Shown here: positions 42,967 to 50,839 of the stretch, in pieces | Layout: every line of letters begins with the position of its first letter | How positions within the stretch are numbered: position 1 is the stretch's first letter | From: Candidatus Rokuibacteriota bacterium | GTDB taxonomy: Bacteria > Methylomirabilota > Methylomirabilia > Rokubacteriales > CSP1-6 | Length of the DNA stretch: 64,000 nucleotides | Direction of reading: 5' to 3' | Assembly: GCA_003220615.1 (NCBI GenBank) | Contig: QHTB01000137.1 | Span: 1 to 64,000 of the forward strand | Translations under genes and position numbers: made by a program | The notes under the pieces: model-generated | The model's input: only the letters and a program-made list of their open reading frames with translations | Told to the model about the DNA's origin: nothing | The model's database searches: none

Positions 42967-43425
42967 TCAGCCGCGAGCACCGAGCCGAGCGTCGAGGCTC
43001 GCACGGCCGGGACCCGCGACGACGAGCGAGGCGAGCAGCAGCAACAACAAGACCTCCGGCAAGTAGAAGAACTCCAGCAGCCCGTGCCAGCTCGCAGTGA
43101 TGTGCTTCTCGGGCGCGGCGGCGGTGACGATCGCCACCGTCATGACGCCGCAGAGCATGAGCGCCGCCGGCCGCGTCAGCAGACCGACGACGATCAGCGC
43201 GCCACAGACCAGCTCCGTGCTCGCTACGAGCGGGGCCTGGATCTCGGGCGCCGGGATGCCGAGCGACCGGAAGTACTGCACCAATCCACTCAGCTTGCCG
43301 AGCTTGCCCAGCCCCGAGCCGAAGAACTCGATCCCGACCGCGATCCGCACGATCAACCGGACGAGACACTCGAGGCGATCGAGCCGGGCGTAGATGCGCG
43401 TCACGAGGCTGGGAAGGCGTTTCAC
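42967..43425 (-). CDS. DoxX family membrane protein
   Basis: 152 residues from GTG 43425, four predicted helices. Motifs: RIAVGIEFFGSGLGKLGKLS and PAPEIQAPLVASTELVCGAL, then VGLLTRPAALMLC and the PEVLLLLLLASLVVAG tail. DoxX proteins are thought to interact with quinones or respiratory components. ATG 43476 is an alternative start but lies inside the hairpin at 43463-43491, which favours the downstream GTG. It is convergent with the gene above. Confidence 0.85.
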   Translation of the reverse strand: MKRLPSLVTRIYARLDRLECLVRLIVRIAVGIEFFGSGLGKLGKLSGLVQYFRSLGIPAPEIQAPLVASTELVCGALIVVGLLTRPAALMLCGVMTVAIVTAAAPEKHITASWHGLLEFFYLPEVLLLLLLASLVVAGPGRASLDARLGARG

Positions 43426-43462
43426 GTTCTCTCTATGTGGCTGACGAGCCGAGGCAGAGGTC

Positions 43463-43491
43463 TCGGAGGGGGCCATCGAGGCCCCCTCCGA
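43463..43491 (-). terminator. GC-run hairpin after the dioxygenase gene
   Basis: Arms TCGGAGGGGGCC (43463-43474) and its exact complement (43480-43491) flank a 5-nt loop, placed 9 nt after the dioxygenase stop. No T-tract follows. It probably stops or pauses transcription. Its core is closely related to the in-gene hairpin at 22984-23016. Confidence 0.55.
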
Positions 43492-43499
43492 ACAAAGCC

Positions 43500-44447
43500 C
43501 TACGGGCACACTCGCGTGATGAACTTCTCGGGTGGCGGCCCACCCCACTGCGAGACCAGCGCTTCCTCGGCCGACAGGAGGTTGCCCCCGTTCTTCGCGT
43601 TGAGGCGGTCGGTGTCGGCCCAGTGCTCGTGGACGCGGCCCCACGGATCGGCCCAGTAGTCGTAAACCTGGCTGCCCAGGAGGTGCCGCCCGATTCCCCA
43701 CATGTGCTCGTACTTGCCGAGCTTGTCGAAGTAATCGTGGCCCATGAAGACGTCGTCGATGTCCTGCACCTCGAACGACAGGTGATTGAGGCCGGCCCGC
43801 TCGTTCTTGATGCAGAAGAAGACGTGGTGGTCGACGTACGTCTCCCCGCGGTCGCACCGGTTGAACGAGCCGATGATGTTGTCCTTGCTCCCCGCGTACA
43901 CGTCGTCGGAGCAGACGAAGCCGAGCGTGTCGCGGAACCACTGCACGGTCTCCGTGATCCTGGGTGAGGCCATCACGCCGTGGCCGATGCGCTTCACGCG
44001 TGACGGGCCCTTGGGGAGTCGGTACAGCTCGCCCGCCCGCTTCAAGGGATCGAGCCCCGAGTTCAGGGCCTGACGCTCCACCGGGATCGGCTTGAGTGTC
44101 TCGATCCCGTACACCACCTCGACCTGGTAGCCGTTGGGCTCTTTCAAGCGGACGCGCTTGCCCCCGCCCGGCTCGTCGATGTCCTCGACGCCGGAGGCGC
44201 CGGGCGCGTTGCCCAGCCGCTTGAGGTCGTCGAGGCTCGCCGCGTAGTACGCCAGGCCCACGAAGCCGGCATCGCCCTTCTCGGTCACGTGCAGGTGATG
44301 GCTGGGGTCCGTCCCCCGCATGTAGAGAGCGTTCCGAGTCCGGTCCGCTCTCACCATCCCGAAATGGGTGAGGAACTCTTCCATCACGTCCAGATCCGGC
44401 GCCCGCAGGCGCCCGAAGGCCAGGTCCGTCACTTTGATCGCTGGCAT
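43500..44447 (-). CDS. VOC-superfamily extradiol-dioxygenase-like protein
   Basis: 315 residues with two VOC modules (about 5-115 and 150-285). Iron-ligand candidates are the His of GHGVM, the His of GLNHLSFEV and the Glu of WGRVHEHWAD, the layout of type I extradiol dioxygenases such as 2,3-dihydroxybiphenyl dioxygenase. It would open catechol-type rings. The first module lacks these residues, as in the family. It is followed by the GC-run hairpin. Confidence 0.88.
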   Translation of the reverse strand: MPAIKVTDLAFGRLRAPDLDVMEEFLTHFGMVRADRTRNALYMRGTDPSHHLHVTEKGDAGFVGLAYYAASLDDLKRLGNAPGASGVEDIDEPGGGKRVRLKEPNGYQVEVVYGIETLKPIPVERQALNSGLDPLKRAGELYRLPKGPSRVKRIGHGVMASPRITETVQWFRDTLGFVCSDDVYAGSKDNIIGSFNRCDRGETYVDHHVFFCIKNERAGLNHLSFEVQDIDDVFMGHDYFDKLGKYEHMWGIGRHLLGSQVYDYWADPWGRVHEHWADTDRLNAKNGGNLLSAEEALVSQWGGPPPEKFITRVCP

Positions 44448-44515
44448 CGCTTCACCTCCGCTCGGGCTCCACCCAAGCTAATGCTTCGCGAGACGAAGAT
44501 CAACGTGCGGCGTCG

Positions 44516-45637
44516 TCATCCGAGCTCCTTCGAGGCCAGCCGCGCGCCCTCGACCATGGCGTCGAGCTTCGCCCACGCGATCCTCGGATCGAGGAGCGGT
44601 CGCTCGGCGAACGTCGCGAATCCGCAATCGACGCCGGCGATGACGTTGTCGCGGCCGACCAGCCGCGCGTACTGCACGATCCGCTGGGCGACCAGCTCGG
44701 GATGCTCGATGAAGTTCGTCGTGGAATCGAGCACGCCCGGGATCAGCACCTTGCCGTCGGGCAGCTTGACGCTCTCGAACAGCTTCCACTCGTGCGCGTG
44801 CCGCGGGTTGGCGCCCTCGAAGGAGAGCCCGGCCGGGCGCGCGGTGAGCAGGATGTCCAGGATGTCGCGGAGCGGCACGTCGCGATGGTGAGGCCCCTCG
44901 TAGTTGCCCCAGCACACGTGCAGGCGCATCCGGTCCGGTGGAAGGTCGGCGACCGCGTGATTGAGCGCCGCCACGTGGAGCGCGGCGACTTTCCTGAACT
45001 CGTGCAGCGAGAGGTGCTGGAACTGGTTGTTCCGTCCGGAGCCCAGATCGGGACAGTCGAGCTGGAGCAGGAAGCCCGCGCGCACGATCGCCGCGTATTC
45101 GCGCTTGAGCACGTCGGCCAGCGCCGCGATGTACGCATCGTGGCTCGGGTAGTAGCGGTTCACGAGAAAGCGCGCGGCCTGGCCCGGCGACACCGCGGTC
45201 ATGAAGACTCGCTCGGCGCCGCTCTTCTCGGCGGCCCGCCGGAGGTTCTCGATGTCCTTCTCGACCGCCGCGAAGTCACGCCAGGCGATCGGCCCCGAGC
45301 ACGTCGGACGCTTCTCGAAGGCGGGCGTCTGCCGGCGCGCCGCGAACTCGGGAAAGTCCTTCATGTCGGCGCCCACGATGGGCGGCATGCTCTCGCCTTC
45401 GAACCCGGTGAGGCGGTCCTTGATGTACGTCGAGTAGTCTGGCCTGCCCTGCTCGCCGTCGTTGACGATGTCGAGGCTCGCCGTCACCTGCTTCCGGACG
45501 ACTTCCTCGACCGCCGCGCTCACGCGAGCCTCGAACGCCACCGGATCCGTGGCGCCCCCCTGCTCTCGCGTCCTGATCAGGGCGAGGAGATCGTCGGGCC
45601 GCGGCAGGCTGCCGACGTGGGTGGTGAGGATCCTCAC
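44516..45637 (-). CDS. cobalamin-independent methionine synthase-like protein (MetE C-terminal type)
   Basis: 373 residues, half the length of MetE. It opens LTTHVGSLPRPDDLL. Zinc-site candidates are the His and Cys of LHVCWGNYEGPH, the Glu of LSFEGANPRHAHE and the Cys of AGVDCGFATF. Such short MetE-like proteins often act on other methylated or thiol substrates. metH is present at 52877, so methionine synthesis may not need this gene. ATG overlaps the stop side of a branched-chain-type binding protein, suggesting an imported substrate. Confidence 0.88.
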   Translation of the reverse strand: MRILTTHVGSLPRPDDLLALIRTREQGGATDPVAFEARVSAAVEEVVRKQVTASLDIVNDGEQGRPDYSTYIKDRLTGFEGESMPPIVGADMKDFPEFAARRQTPAFEKRPTCSGPIAWRDFAAVEKDIENLRRAAEKSGAERVFMTAVSPGQAARFLVNRYYPSHDAYIAALADVLKREYAAIVRAGFLLQLDCPDLGSGRNNQFQHLSLHEFRKVAALHVAALNHAVADLPPDRMRLHVCWGNYEGPHHRDVPLRDILDILLTARPAGLSFEGANPRHAHEWKLFESVKLPDGKVLIPGVLDSTTNFIEHPELVAQRIVQYARLVGRDNVIAGVDCGFATFAERPLLDPRIAWAKLDAMVEGARLASKELG

Positions 45638-46896
45638 CGTCCCAGCACCTTGGTGCAGTCCGTCATCTTGCCCTTGAACTCAGCCCAGGCCGGGTACTTC
45701 AGGAACTCCTCCGGCGTCCACGTCCAGAACTGAGACACGTTGGAATACGTCCTGACCGGGGTGTTCACGAGCTGGCTGCCCACGCGCTCGACCTTCCTGA
45801 TGTACTGAGGCTGCACGATGTTCTGGAACTGGTCGAGCTTCACGACCCCCTTCGGCGAATCGAATTCGAGCTTGCGCATCGCCGCCATGAACGCGTCTTT
45901 GTCCTCGACCTTGCCGTTCACAGCCTTGATGGACTCCACGATCGCCTTGGCCCCGACGTAGCCGTCGGCGGCGTTGTCGAACGGCACCCGGCGGTGCTTC
46001 TTCTCCCAGGCCGCCACGAAGCGCTTGTTCTCTGGCGTCTCGATCAGCGCCGTGTAGTGGATCGCCGAGTACCAGCCGAGCGAGGCGTCACCGAACTGGG
46101 CGAGATTGGACTCGTCGGTGATCTGCGCGTAGAGATCCATCAGCGGCAGCGTGACGCCGTACTCCGGATACTGCCGGCCGAAGCGGAGCCCATCGGCGCC
46201 GACCGCGAAGACGATCACCGCGTCGGCCGAGCGATCGATCTGGGTGATGAACGGCGCGAAGTCCGGAGTCCCCAGCGGCGCCCACAGCTCCTGGACGACG
46301 CGACCGCCGAGCGAGCAGAAGACGCGCGTGAACGAGCCGTTGACCTCGAGGCCGCCCACGTAGTCCGAGCCGACGAGGACCACTTTTCTCCATCCGGCGT
46401 TCTTGTAGGCCCAGTCAGCCGCAGCCTGGCCCGGCCCCGTGCCGCTCTGCGACCAGCGAAAGATGTACGGGTTCAGCAGCGGCCCGGGCACGGTCAGCGA
46501 GCTCACACCGAAGTCGGCCGACACGATGACGGGAATCTTCTTGTCCTTCGCGTAACCGGCCACCGCCAGACCAACCGCGCTGCTCACGATGCCCTTCAGC
46601 ATGTGGACGCCATCGCGCTCGACGAGCTTCCGGGCCTTGGTGAGGCCGACGTCGGGCTTGCCTTCGTAATCCTCGACGAGCAGCTCGATGGGCCGGCCGC
46701 TGACCTTCCAGCCGATCTCGTCGAAGTAGAGCCGAGTACCGTCGACGGCCTCGCGCCCGTTGCGGGTGAAGACTCCGGTGAGCGGGACGAGCATTCCGAT
46801 CTTCACGGGCGCCGGCGACTGGGCCGCGCCGGGCCACGACCCGAGCAGGAGGAGGCACGCTCCGACGGCCACGATGCCGGCGACGACACGTCTCAT
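45634..46896 (-). CDS. ABC transporter substrate-binding protein (branched-chain type)
   Basis: 420 residues. Signal peptide MRRVVAGIVAVGACLLLLGS, then VKIGMLVPLTGVFTRNGREA, IELLVEDYEGKPDVGLTKAR and PVIVSADFGVSSLTVPGPLL, a type I binding-protein fold as in LivK. No permease or ATPase genes adjoin it, so it may share the liv components at 35320-38619 or others off window. It is not the same subtype as the 34055 protein. It overlaps the MetE-like gene by 4 nt. Confidence 0.92.
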   Translation of the reverse strand: MRRVVAGIVAVGACLLLLGSWPGAAQSPAPVKIGMLVPLTGVFTRNGREAVDGTRLYFDEIGWKVSGRPIELLVEDYEGKPDVGLTKARKLVERDGVHMLKGIVSSAVGLAVAGYAKDKKIPVIVSADFGVSSLTVPGPLLNPYIFRWSQSGTGPGQAAADWAYKNAGWRKVVLVGSDYVGGLEVNGSFTRVFCSLGGRVVQELWAPLGTPDFAPFITQIDRSADAVIVFAVGADGLRFGRQYPEYGVTLPLMDLYAQITDESNLAQFGDASLGWYSAIHYTALIETPENKRFVAAWEKKHRRVPFDNAADGYVGAKAIVESIKAVNGKVEDKDAFMAAMRKLEFDSPKGVVKLDQFQNIVQPQYIRKVERVGSQLVNTPVRTYSNVSQFWTWTPEEFLKYPAWAEFKGKMTDCTKVLGR

Positions 46897-46948
46897 CGAT
46901 GATCCTCCCCCACCGCCTGCGCGGGCCGCGAGCGTAGCACAGGTTTGC

Positions 46949-46954
46949 TATAGT
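46949..46954 (+). promoter_or_regulatory. -10 element placed for a leaderless mRNA
   Basis: TATAGT (46949-46954) ends 6 nt before GTG 46961, consistent with the start codon at the transcription start. Confidence 0.45.
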
Positions 46955-46960
46955 CACGCG

Positions 46961-47734
46961 GTGCTGACCGTTCGCGGCGTGGTGCTCGAGGTCGTGGAGC
47001 GAGGACAGGGCCGTCCGATCCTCTGGCTCCACGGTGAAGAAGGCCTCGATCCGCAGGCACCGTTCCTCGATCTGCTGGCCGGCGCCGGCCGAGTGACGGC
47101 GCCCTCGCATCCCGGCTTCGGCCACTCCCCCGAATCGTCCACGGTGGACACGGTCGACGACCTCGCCTATCTGTATCTCGACCTGCTCGCCGAGCAGGAC
47201 CGCCGCGATGTCATCGTGATCGGCGCCTCGCTGGGTGGGTGGATCGCGGCCGAGATGGCGGTGCGGAGCACCGAGCGGATCGCCGGCCTCGTGCTGGTGG
47301 GGGCGCTCGGCATCAAGGTCGGCGACCGTGAGACGCGCGACATCCCCGACATCTTCGCGCTGCATCCGGACGAGGTCGTGCGTCTGCAGTATCGCGATCC
47401 GGCGCGCTTCGTCGTCGACTACACGAAGAAGTCGGACGACGAGCTGGCCATCATCGCGCGCAATCGCGAGGCCACCGCGCTGTACGCGTGGGAGCCGTAC
47501 TTCCACAATCCGAAGCTGCCCCAGCGGCTGCACCGCGTCACCGTGCCCACGCTGTTCCTCTGGGGTGCCGACGACCGGTTCGTCAGCGCCGAGTATTACG
47601 GGGCCGCCTATCGCGCGGCCATTCCAGGATCCCGTCTCGAGCTCGTCGAGCGCGCCGGACACTTTCCCCACCTCGAGCAGCCCGAGGCTGTCGTCGAGCG
47701 CATTCGGGGCTTCGTCCGCGACCGCGGCACGTAG
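46961..47734 (+). CDS. alpha/beta hydrolase
   Basis: 257 residues from GTG 46961. Oxyanion region PILWLHGEEGLD, nucleophile elbow GASLGGWIA, acid in FLWGADDRFVS and His in AGHFPHLEQPE. Likely an esterase or meta-cleavage-type C-C hydrolase; substrate unknown. It precedes an LLM flavoprotein gene by 13 nt and the two are probably co-transcribed. Confidence 0.9.
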   Translation: MLTVRGVVLEVVERGQGRPILWLHGEEGLDPQAPFLDLLAGAGRVTAPSHPGFGHSPESSTVDTVDDLAYLYLDLLAEQDRRDVIVIGASLGGWIAAEMAVRSTERIAGLVLVGALGIKVGDRETRDIPDIFALHPDEVVRLQYRDPARFVVDYTKKSDDELAIIARNREATALYAWEPYFHNPKLPQRLHRVTVPTLFLWGADDRFVSAEYYGAAYRAAIPGSRLELVERAGHFPHLEQPEAVVERIRGFVRDRGT

Positions 47735-47747
47735 GAGGAGGCGCCGC

Positions 47748-48893
47748 ATGCGTGGCTGGTTCTTCAGCGAGAACGCGTATCACTTGCTGCCCGACGCGAA
47801 AGAGTACGACTCCATCCGGGTCAAGCTCCCCAACCGCTACTACGACCCGAAGATCGGCGCCGACCTCTACCATCGCTTCATCGACGAGTGGCAGATCGCC
47901 GAGGAGATGGGCCTCGAGATCATGGTGAACGAGCACCATCAGACGGCGACCAACCTGAACCCCAGCGGCCCCGTCGTCATGGGTGTGCTCGCGCGCGAGA
48001 CGCGAAAAGCCCGGCTGCTGATCCTCGGCAATCCCATCGCCAACCGCCGTGAGCCGGTGCGGGTGGCCGAGGAAATGGCGATGGTCGACGTATACTCACG
48101 CGGCCGTCTCGAGTGCGGGTTCGTGCGCGGCGTGCCCTACGAGATGTCGGCCGGCAATCACCGGCCGACCCGGATGATGGAGCGCTTCTGGGAAGCGCAC
48201 GACCTCATCGTCAAGGCGTGGACGAGCCACGACGGCCCGTTCAACTGGGAAGGCAAGTACTTCCACCACCGGCAGGTGAACATCTGGCCGCGGCCGTATC
48301 AGGAACCGCATCCGCCGATCTGGATCACCGCGCTCAGTCCGTCGAGCGCGCGTGAGGTCGGCGCCCGCGGCTACATCGTCGCCAGCTTCCTGACCGGATT
48401 CGACGGCACCAGGGCGGTGTACGACGCCTACCGTGGACGTCGCGCGGAGCTCGGGCTGGCGCCTGCGGGCCTCGACCGCTTCGCCTACGCCGCGCTCGTG
48501 TACACCGGGGACACCGACGAGGAAGGCTACGCGGGCGCCCGGAAGCTGATGTGGTACCTCGAGTCGAACAAGGTGCCTCCGCAGTTCACGAGTCCACCCG
48601 GCTACCACCCGATCGCCAACTCGGTGAACGCGATGAAGGGCAGCAACCCCGGCATCTTCAAGATGTTTCAGAACCCGACGCTCCCCGGGCTCATGGAAAA
48701 CGGGCTGGTCTTCGCCGGCAATCCGGATTCCGTGTACCGCCAGGTCAAGAAGATGTACGACCACGTCGGTGGCTTCGGCCATCTACTGATGATGGGACAG
48801 GCGGGCTTCCTCGATCACGACGAGACCGTGAAGGGCATGGAGATGTTCTCGCGCGAGGTGTATCCGAGGCTGAAGGAGCTGTCGGTGCGCTGA
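47748..48893 (+). CDS. LLM class flavin-dependent oxidoreductase
   Basis: 381 residues after GTAGGAGGAGGCG. Bacterial luciferase-like TIM barrel: WQIAEEMGLEIMVNEHHQTA, GNPIANRREPVRVAEEMAMV, DVYSRGRLECGFVRGVP and WPRPYQEPHPPIWITA. Such enzymes oxygenate or reduce substrates with FMNH2 or F420. The cofactor and substrate are unknown. It shares an apparent transcript with the upstream alpha/beta hydrolase, a pairing consistent with a catabolic pair. A convergent hairpin lies 8 nt after its stop. Confidence 0.92.
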   Translation: MRGWFFSENAYHLLPDAKEYDSIRVKLPNRYYDPKIGADLYHRFIDEWQIAEEMGLEIMVNEHHQTATNLNPSGPVVMGVLARETRKARLLILGNPIANRREPVRVAEEMAMVDVYSRGRLECGFVRGVPYEMSAGNHRPTRMMERFWEAHDLIVKAWTSHDGPFNWEGKYFHHRQVNIWPRPYQEPHPPIWITALSPSSAREVGARGYIVASFLTGFDGTRAVYDAYRGRRAELGLAPAGLDRFAYAALVYTGDTDEEGYAGARKLMWYLESNKVPPQFTSPPGYHPIANSVNAMKGSNPGIFKMFQNPTLPGLMENGLVFAGNPDSVYRQVKKMYDHVGGFGHLLMMGQAGFLDHDETVKGMEMFSREVYPRLKELSVR

Positions 48894-48900
48894 TCAGGAA

Positions 48901-48931
48901 GTTGGGGGGACCCGTCCCGCTTCCCCCCAAC
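48901..48931. terminator. hairpin between convergent genes
   Basis: GTTGGGGGGA (48901-48910) and its complement TCCCCCCAAC (48922-48931) around an 11-nt loop. It lies between the LLM and dienelactone hydrolase stops and could end transcription from both sides, although no T-tract is present. Confidence 0.5.
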
Positions 48932-48963
48932 CCCCCCTCATTCGCTGTGCGCGCGACTACCGA

Positions 48964-49638
48964 TCAGCCCACGTGTTGTTTCAGAAATTCCATCGTCCGC
49001 TCGCGGGCGAGCCGCGCGCTGGCCGCGTGATACGACGCGCGCTCGTCGCAACTGAAGCCGTGGCCCGCACCCTGATAGATGTGCATCGGCACCTTGGGCT
49101 GGGCGGTCCGGATCGTGTCCCAGTGGTCCTTGGGAATGGACTGGTCGGTCTCGCCGAAGTGCAGCAGCACCGGACTCTTCGGCGGCTCGTTGGCGAACTC
49201 GGCCACAGCGCCGCCGTAGTAGCCGATGGCGGCGGCGATGCCGGGCACGCGCGTGGACGCCAGCCAGGCCAGCGAGCCGCCCATGCAATAGCCGACGACC
49301 GCCACCTTCAGGCCGTCCTTCTTGAGCGCATCGATGGCCGCCTTCATGTCCATGACCATCGTGTCCCATCCGAGCTTGCCGCGGATGGCACGGCCGCGCT
49401 CGATATCGGCCTGCTGATAGCCCATCTCGACGCCGCGCTCGACGCGGTCGAAGAGCGCGGGGGCCAGGGCGACGAAGCCGTCGGCGGCGAAGCTGTCGGT
49501 GAGCTTCTTGATGTGCGAGTTGACGCCGAAGATCTCCTGGACGACGACGAGTCCGCCGCGGGCCTTGCCCTTGGGCGCCGCCCGGTACGCGCCGAACTTG
49601 AATCCATCCTCGGACGTGAGGTTGATCATCTCTCCCAT
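48964..49638 (-). CDS. dienelactone hydrolase family protein
   Basis: 224 residues. The DLH motifs are VVVQEIFGV with the assisting Glu, the nucleophile elbow GYCMGG with the catalytic Cys, LHFGETDQSIP with Asp, and GAGHGFSC with His. The family hydrolyses lactone intermediates of chlorocatechol degradation and related esters. RNA start is preceded by a GGAGACC site. Co-directional with the retropepsin-like gene, 26 nt upstream. Confidence 0.93.
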   Translation of the reverse strand: MGEMINLTSEDGFKFGAYRAAPKGKARGGLVVVQEIFGVNSHIKKLTDSFAADGFVALAPALFDRVERGVEMGYQQADIERGRAIRGKLGWDTMVMDMKAAIDALKKDGLKVAVVGYCMGGSLAWLASTRVPGIAAAIGYYGGAVAEFANEPPKSPVLLHFGETDQSIPKDHWDTIRTAQPKVPMHIYQGAGHGFSCDERASYHAASARLARERTMEFLKQHVG

Positions 49639-49663
49639 CGTGGTGGTCTCCTCTTCCTGGTGG

Positions 49664-50248
49664 TCAGCGTGGAACGAGCGTGGCGCGACCGCGCGCCGAA
49701 TCCACGGTCAGCGTGAAGCGATCGAGCACGTCACGGCCGAGGAGGCCGTCGATATCGGCCAGGCCGACGTCGTGCACGATCACGGTCAGCGGCCCCACAC
49801 GCGCCCCGGCCACGTCGAGCAGCGGCACCGTCACCTCGCGGGCCGTCGCCGAGCCGGTCACGCCGATGATGCTCACGACGCGTGAGCTGCCCGTGTCGAG
49901 CCCGGTCCGCGCGAAGGCGGCCGGCGAGATGACGGTGCGGTCGGCTCCCGTGTCGAGCACGAGCGTCAGGCCGACGCCGTTGATGGAAACGCTGGTGCGG
50001 ATCGGCCCCGCGCCGGTGATCGGGATCACCGACGGGTCGGTCGCGGGCACCTCCACGCGGCCCGGCTCCTCGGGCCGGGCCTGGGGGCTGTCGATCTCGC
50101 GCGCGCGCTCCCGGTACTCCGGCGGAATCGATTCGCGGTCGTTCGTGTAGCGGGTGACGCCTTCCGTGTCGGTCCATTGATAGATCTGGGCGGCCGCCGG
50201 CACCGCCAACGCGAGAACGACGACGACGACGGCGGCCACCACTCTCAC
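49664..50248 (-). CDS. DUF4124 plus retropepsin-like aspartic protease
   Basis: 194 residues from GTG 50248, overlapping the AhpD-like stop (GTGA). A signal peptide (VVVVVLALAVPAAAQ) precedes a DUF4124 segment, IYQWTDTEGVTRYTND, then a linker and a retropepsin domain with the catalytic LVLDTGADRTVIS, a flap-like ITGVTGSATA-type region and GLLGRDVLD, the second conserved hydrophobic-Gly motif. Single-domain members act as dimers. Likely an exported or membrane-anchored aspartic protease. It would need readthrough of the upstream UGA to be translationally coupled. Confidence 0.85.
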   Translation of the reverse strand: MRVVAAVVVVVLALAVPAAAQIYQWTDTEGVTRYTNDRESIPPEYRERAREIDSPQARPEEPGRVEVPATDPSVIPITGAGPIRTSVSINGVGLTLVLDTGADRTVISPAAFARTGLDTGSSRVVSIIGVTGSATAREVTVPLLDVAGARVGPLTVIVHDVGLADIDGLLGRDVLDRFTLTVDSARGRATLVPR

Positions 50249-50775
50249 CCGAGATCGGGCTCCACTCGCAGGCCGTCGTTGAAGCGATTGGTGAAGTTGG
50301 CGGTGCAGACGACCAGCGCCAGCTCGACGATCTGATCCTCGCTGAAGTGCTTGCGCAGCTCCTCCAGCGCGCGATCGCGCATGGGCGCGGCGCCCCGCGT
50401 GAGCCGCTCGGCGAAGAGGATCACCGCCTTCTCGCGCTCGTCGAAGAGCGGGCTGCGCTCGTAGAAGGTCAGGGCACGGATCTGCTCGTCGGTCACGCCG
50501 ACCCGCTTCGACGAAGCGGTGTGGGCGCGGGTTCAGTACTCGCAGCCATTGACGAGCGAGGTTTTGAGATAGGCGAACTCCTTGAGCTTGGGTTCGACGG
50601 TCCCGCCGGCCGTGGCGGCCCCGTAGAACGGCAGGAACTTGGCGAGCACGTCGGGGCGGTGGGCCATCACGCCGAAGATGTTCGGGACCTTGCCGAACTT
50701 CTTGGTCATGTCCTCGAAGATCGGCTTCACCTCCGGCGTGGCGCTGTCCTTCGGCACAGGTTTCACGACTGCCAT
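50245..50775 (-). CDS. AhpD-like carboxymuconolactone-decarboxylase family selenoprotein (UGA as Sec81)
   Basis: One 176-residue protein read through an in-frame TGA at 50535-50533. It starts at ATG 50775 after AGGAGGAGATC. MAVVKPVPKDSATPEVKP and FEDMTKKFGKVPNIFGVMAH open the AhpD fold. The redox motif reads C78-E-Y-UGA-T-R-A-H85, so residue 81 is the second cysteine position of C-x2-C-x3-H. After the UGA the same frame gives TASSKRVGVTDEQIRALTFY, DEREKAVILFAERLT and ELALVVCTANFTNRFND, normal family sequence. Without Sec insertion the protein would end at 80 residues. A nonsense mutation or base error is the alternative. Confidence 0.8.
50503..50535 (-). promoter_or_regulatory. UGA codon with SECIS-like hairpin
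   Basis: After the UGA (50535-50533) come 13 nt, then CCGCTTC (50519-50513), loop GTC and GAAGCGG (50509-50503), a perfect 7-bp stem. The distance from UGA to loop is 20 nt and the loop starts with G, within published rules for bacterial SECIS elements (loop 3-14 nt, guanine in the first two loop bases, spacing about 16-37 nt). Binding by SelB is inferred. Confidence 0.65.
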
Positions 50776-50839
50776 GATCTCCTCCTTCTTCCTCGTCCAC
50801 GAGCATCGTCGCTCGGGAACCTCCTGTCGGCGATCGATG

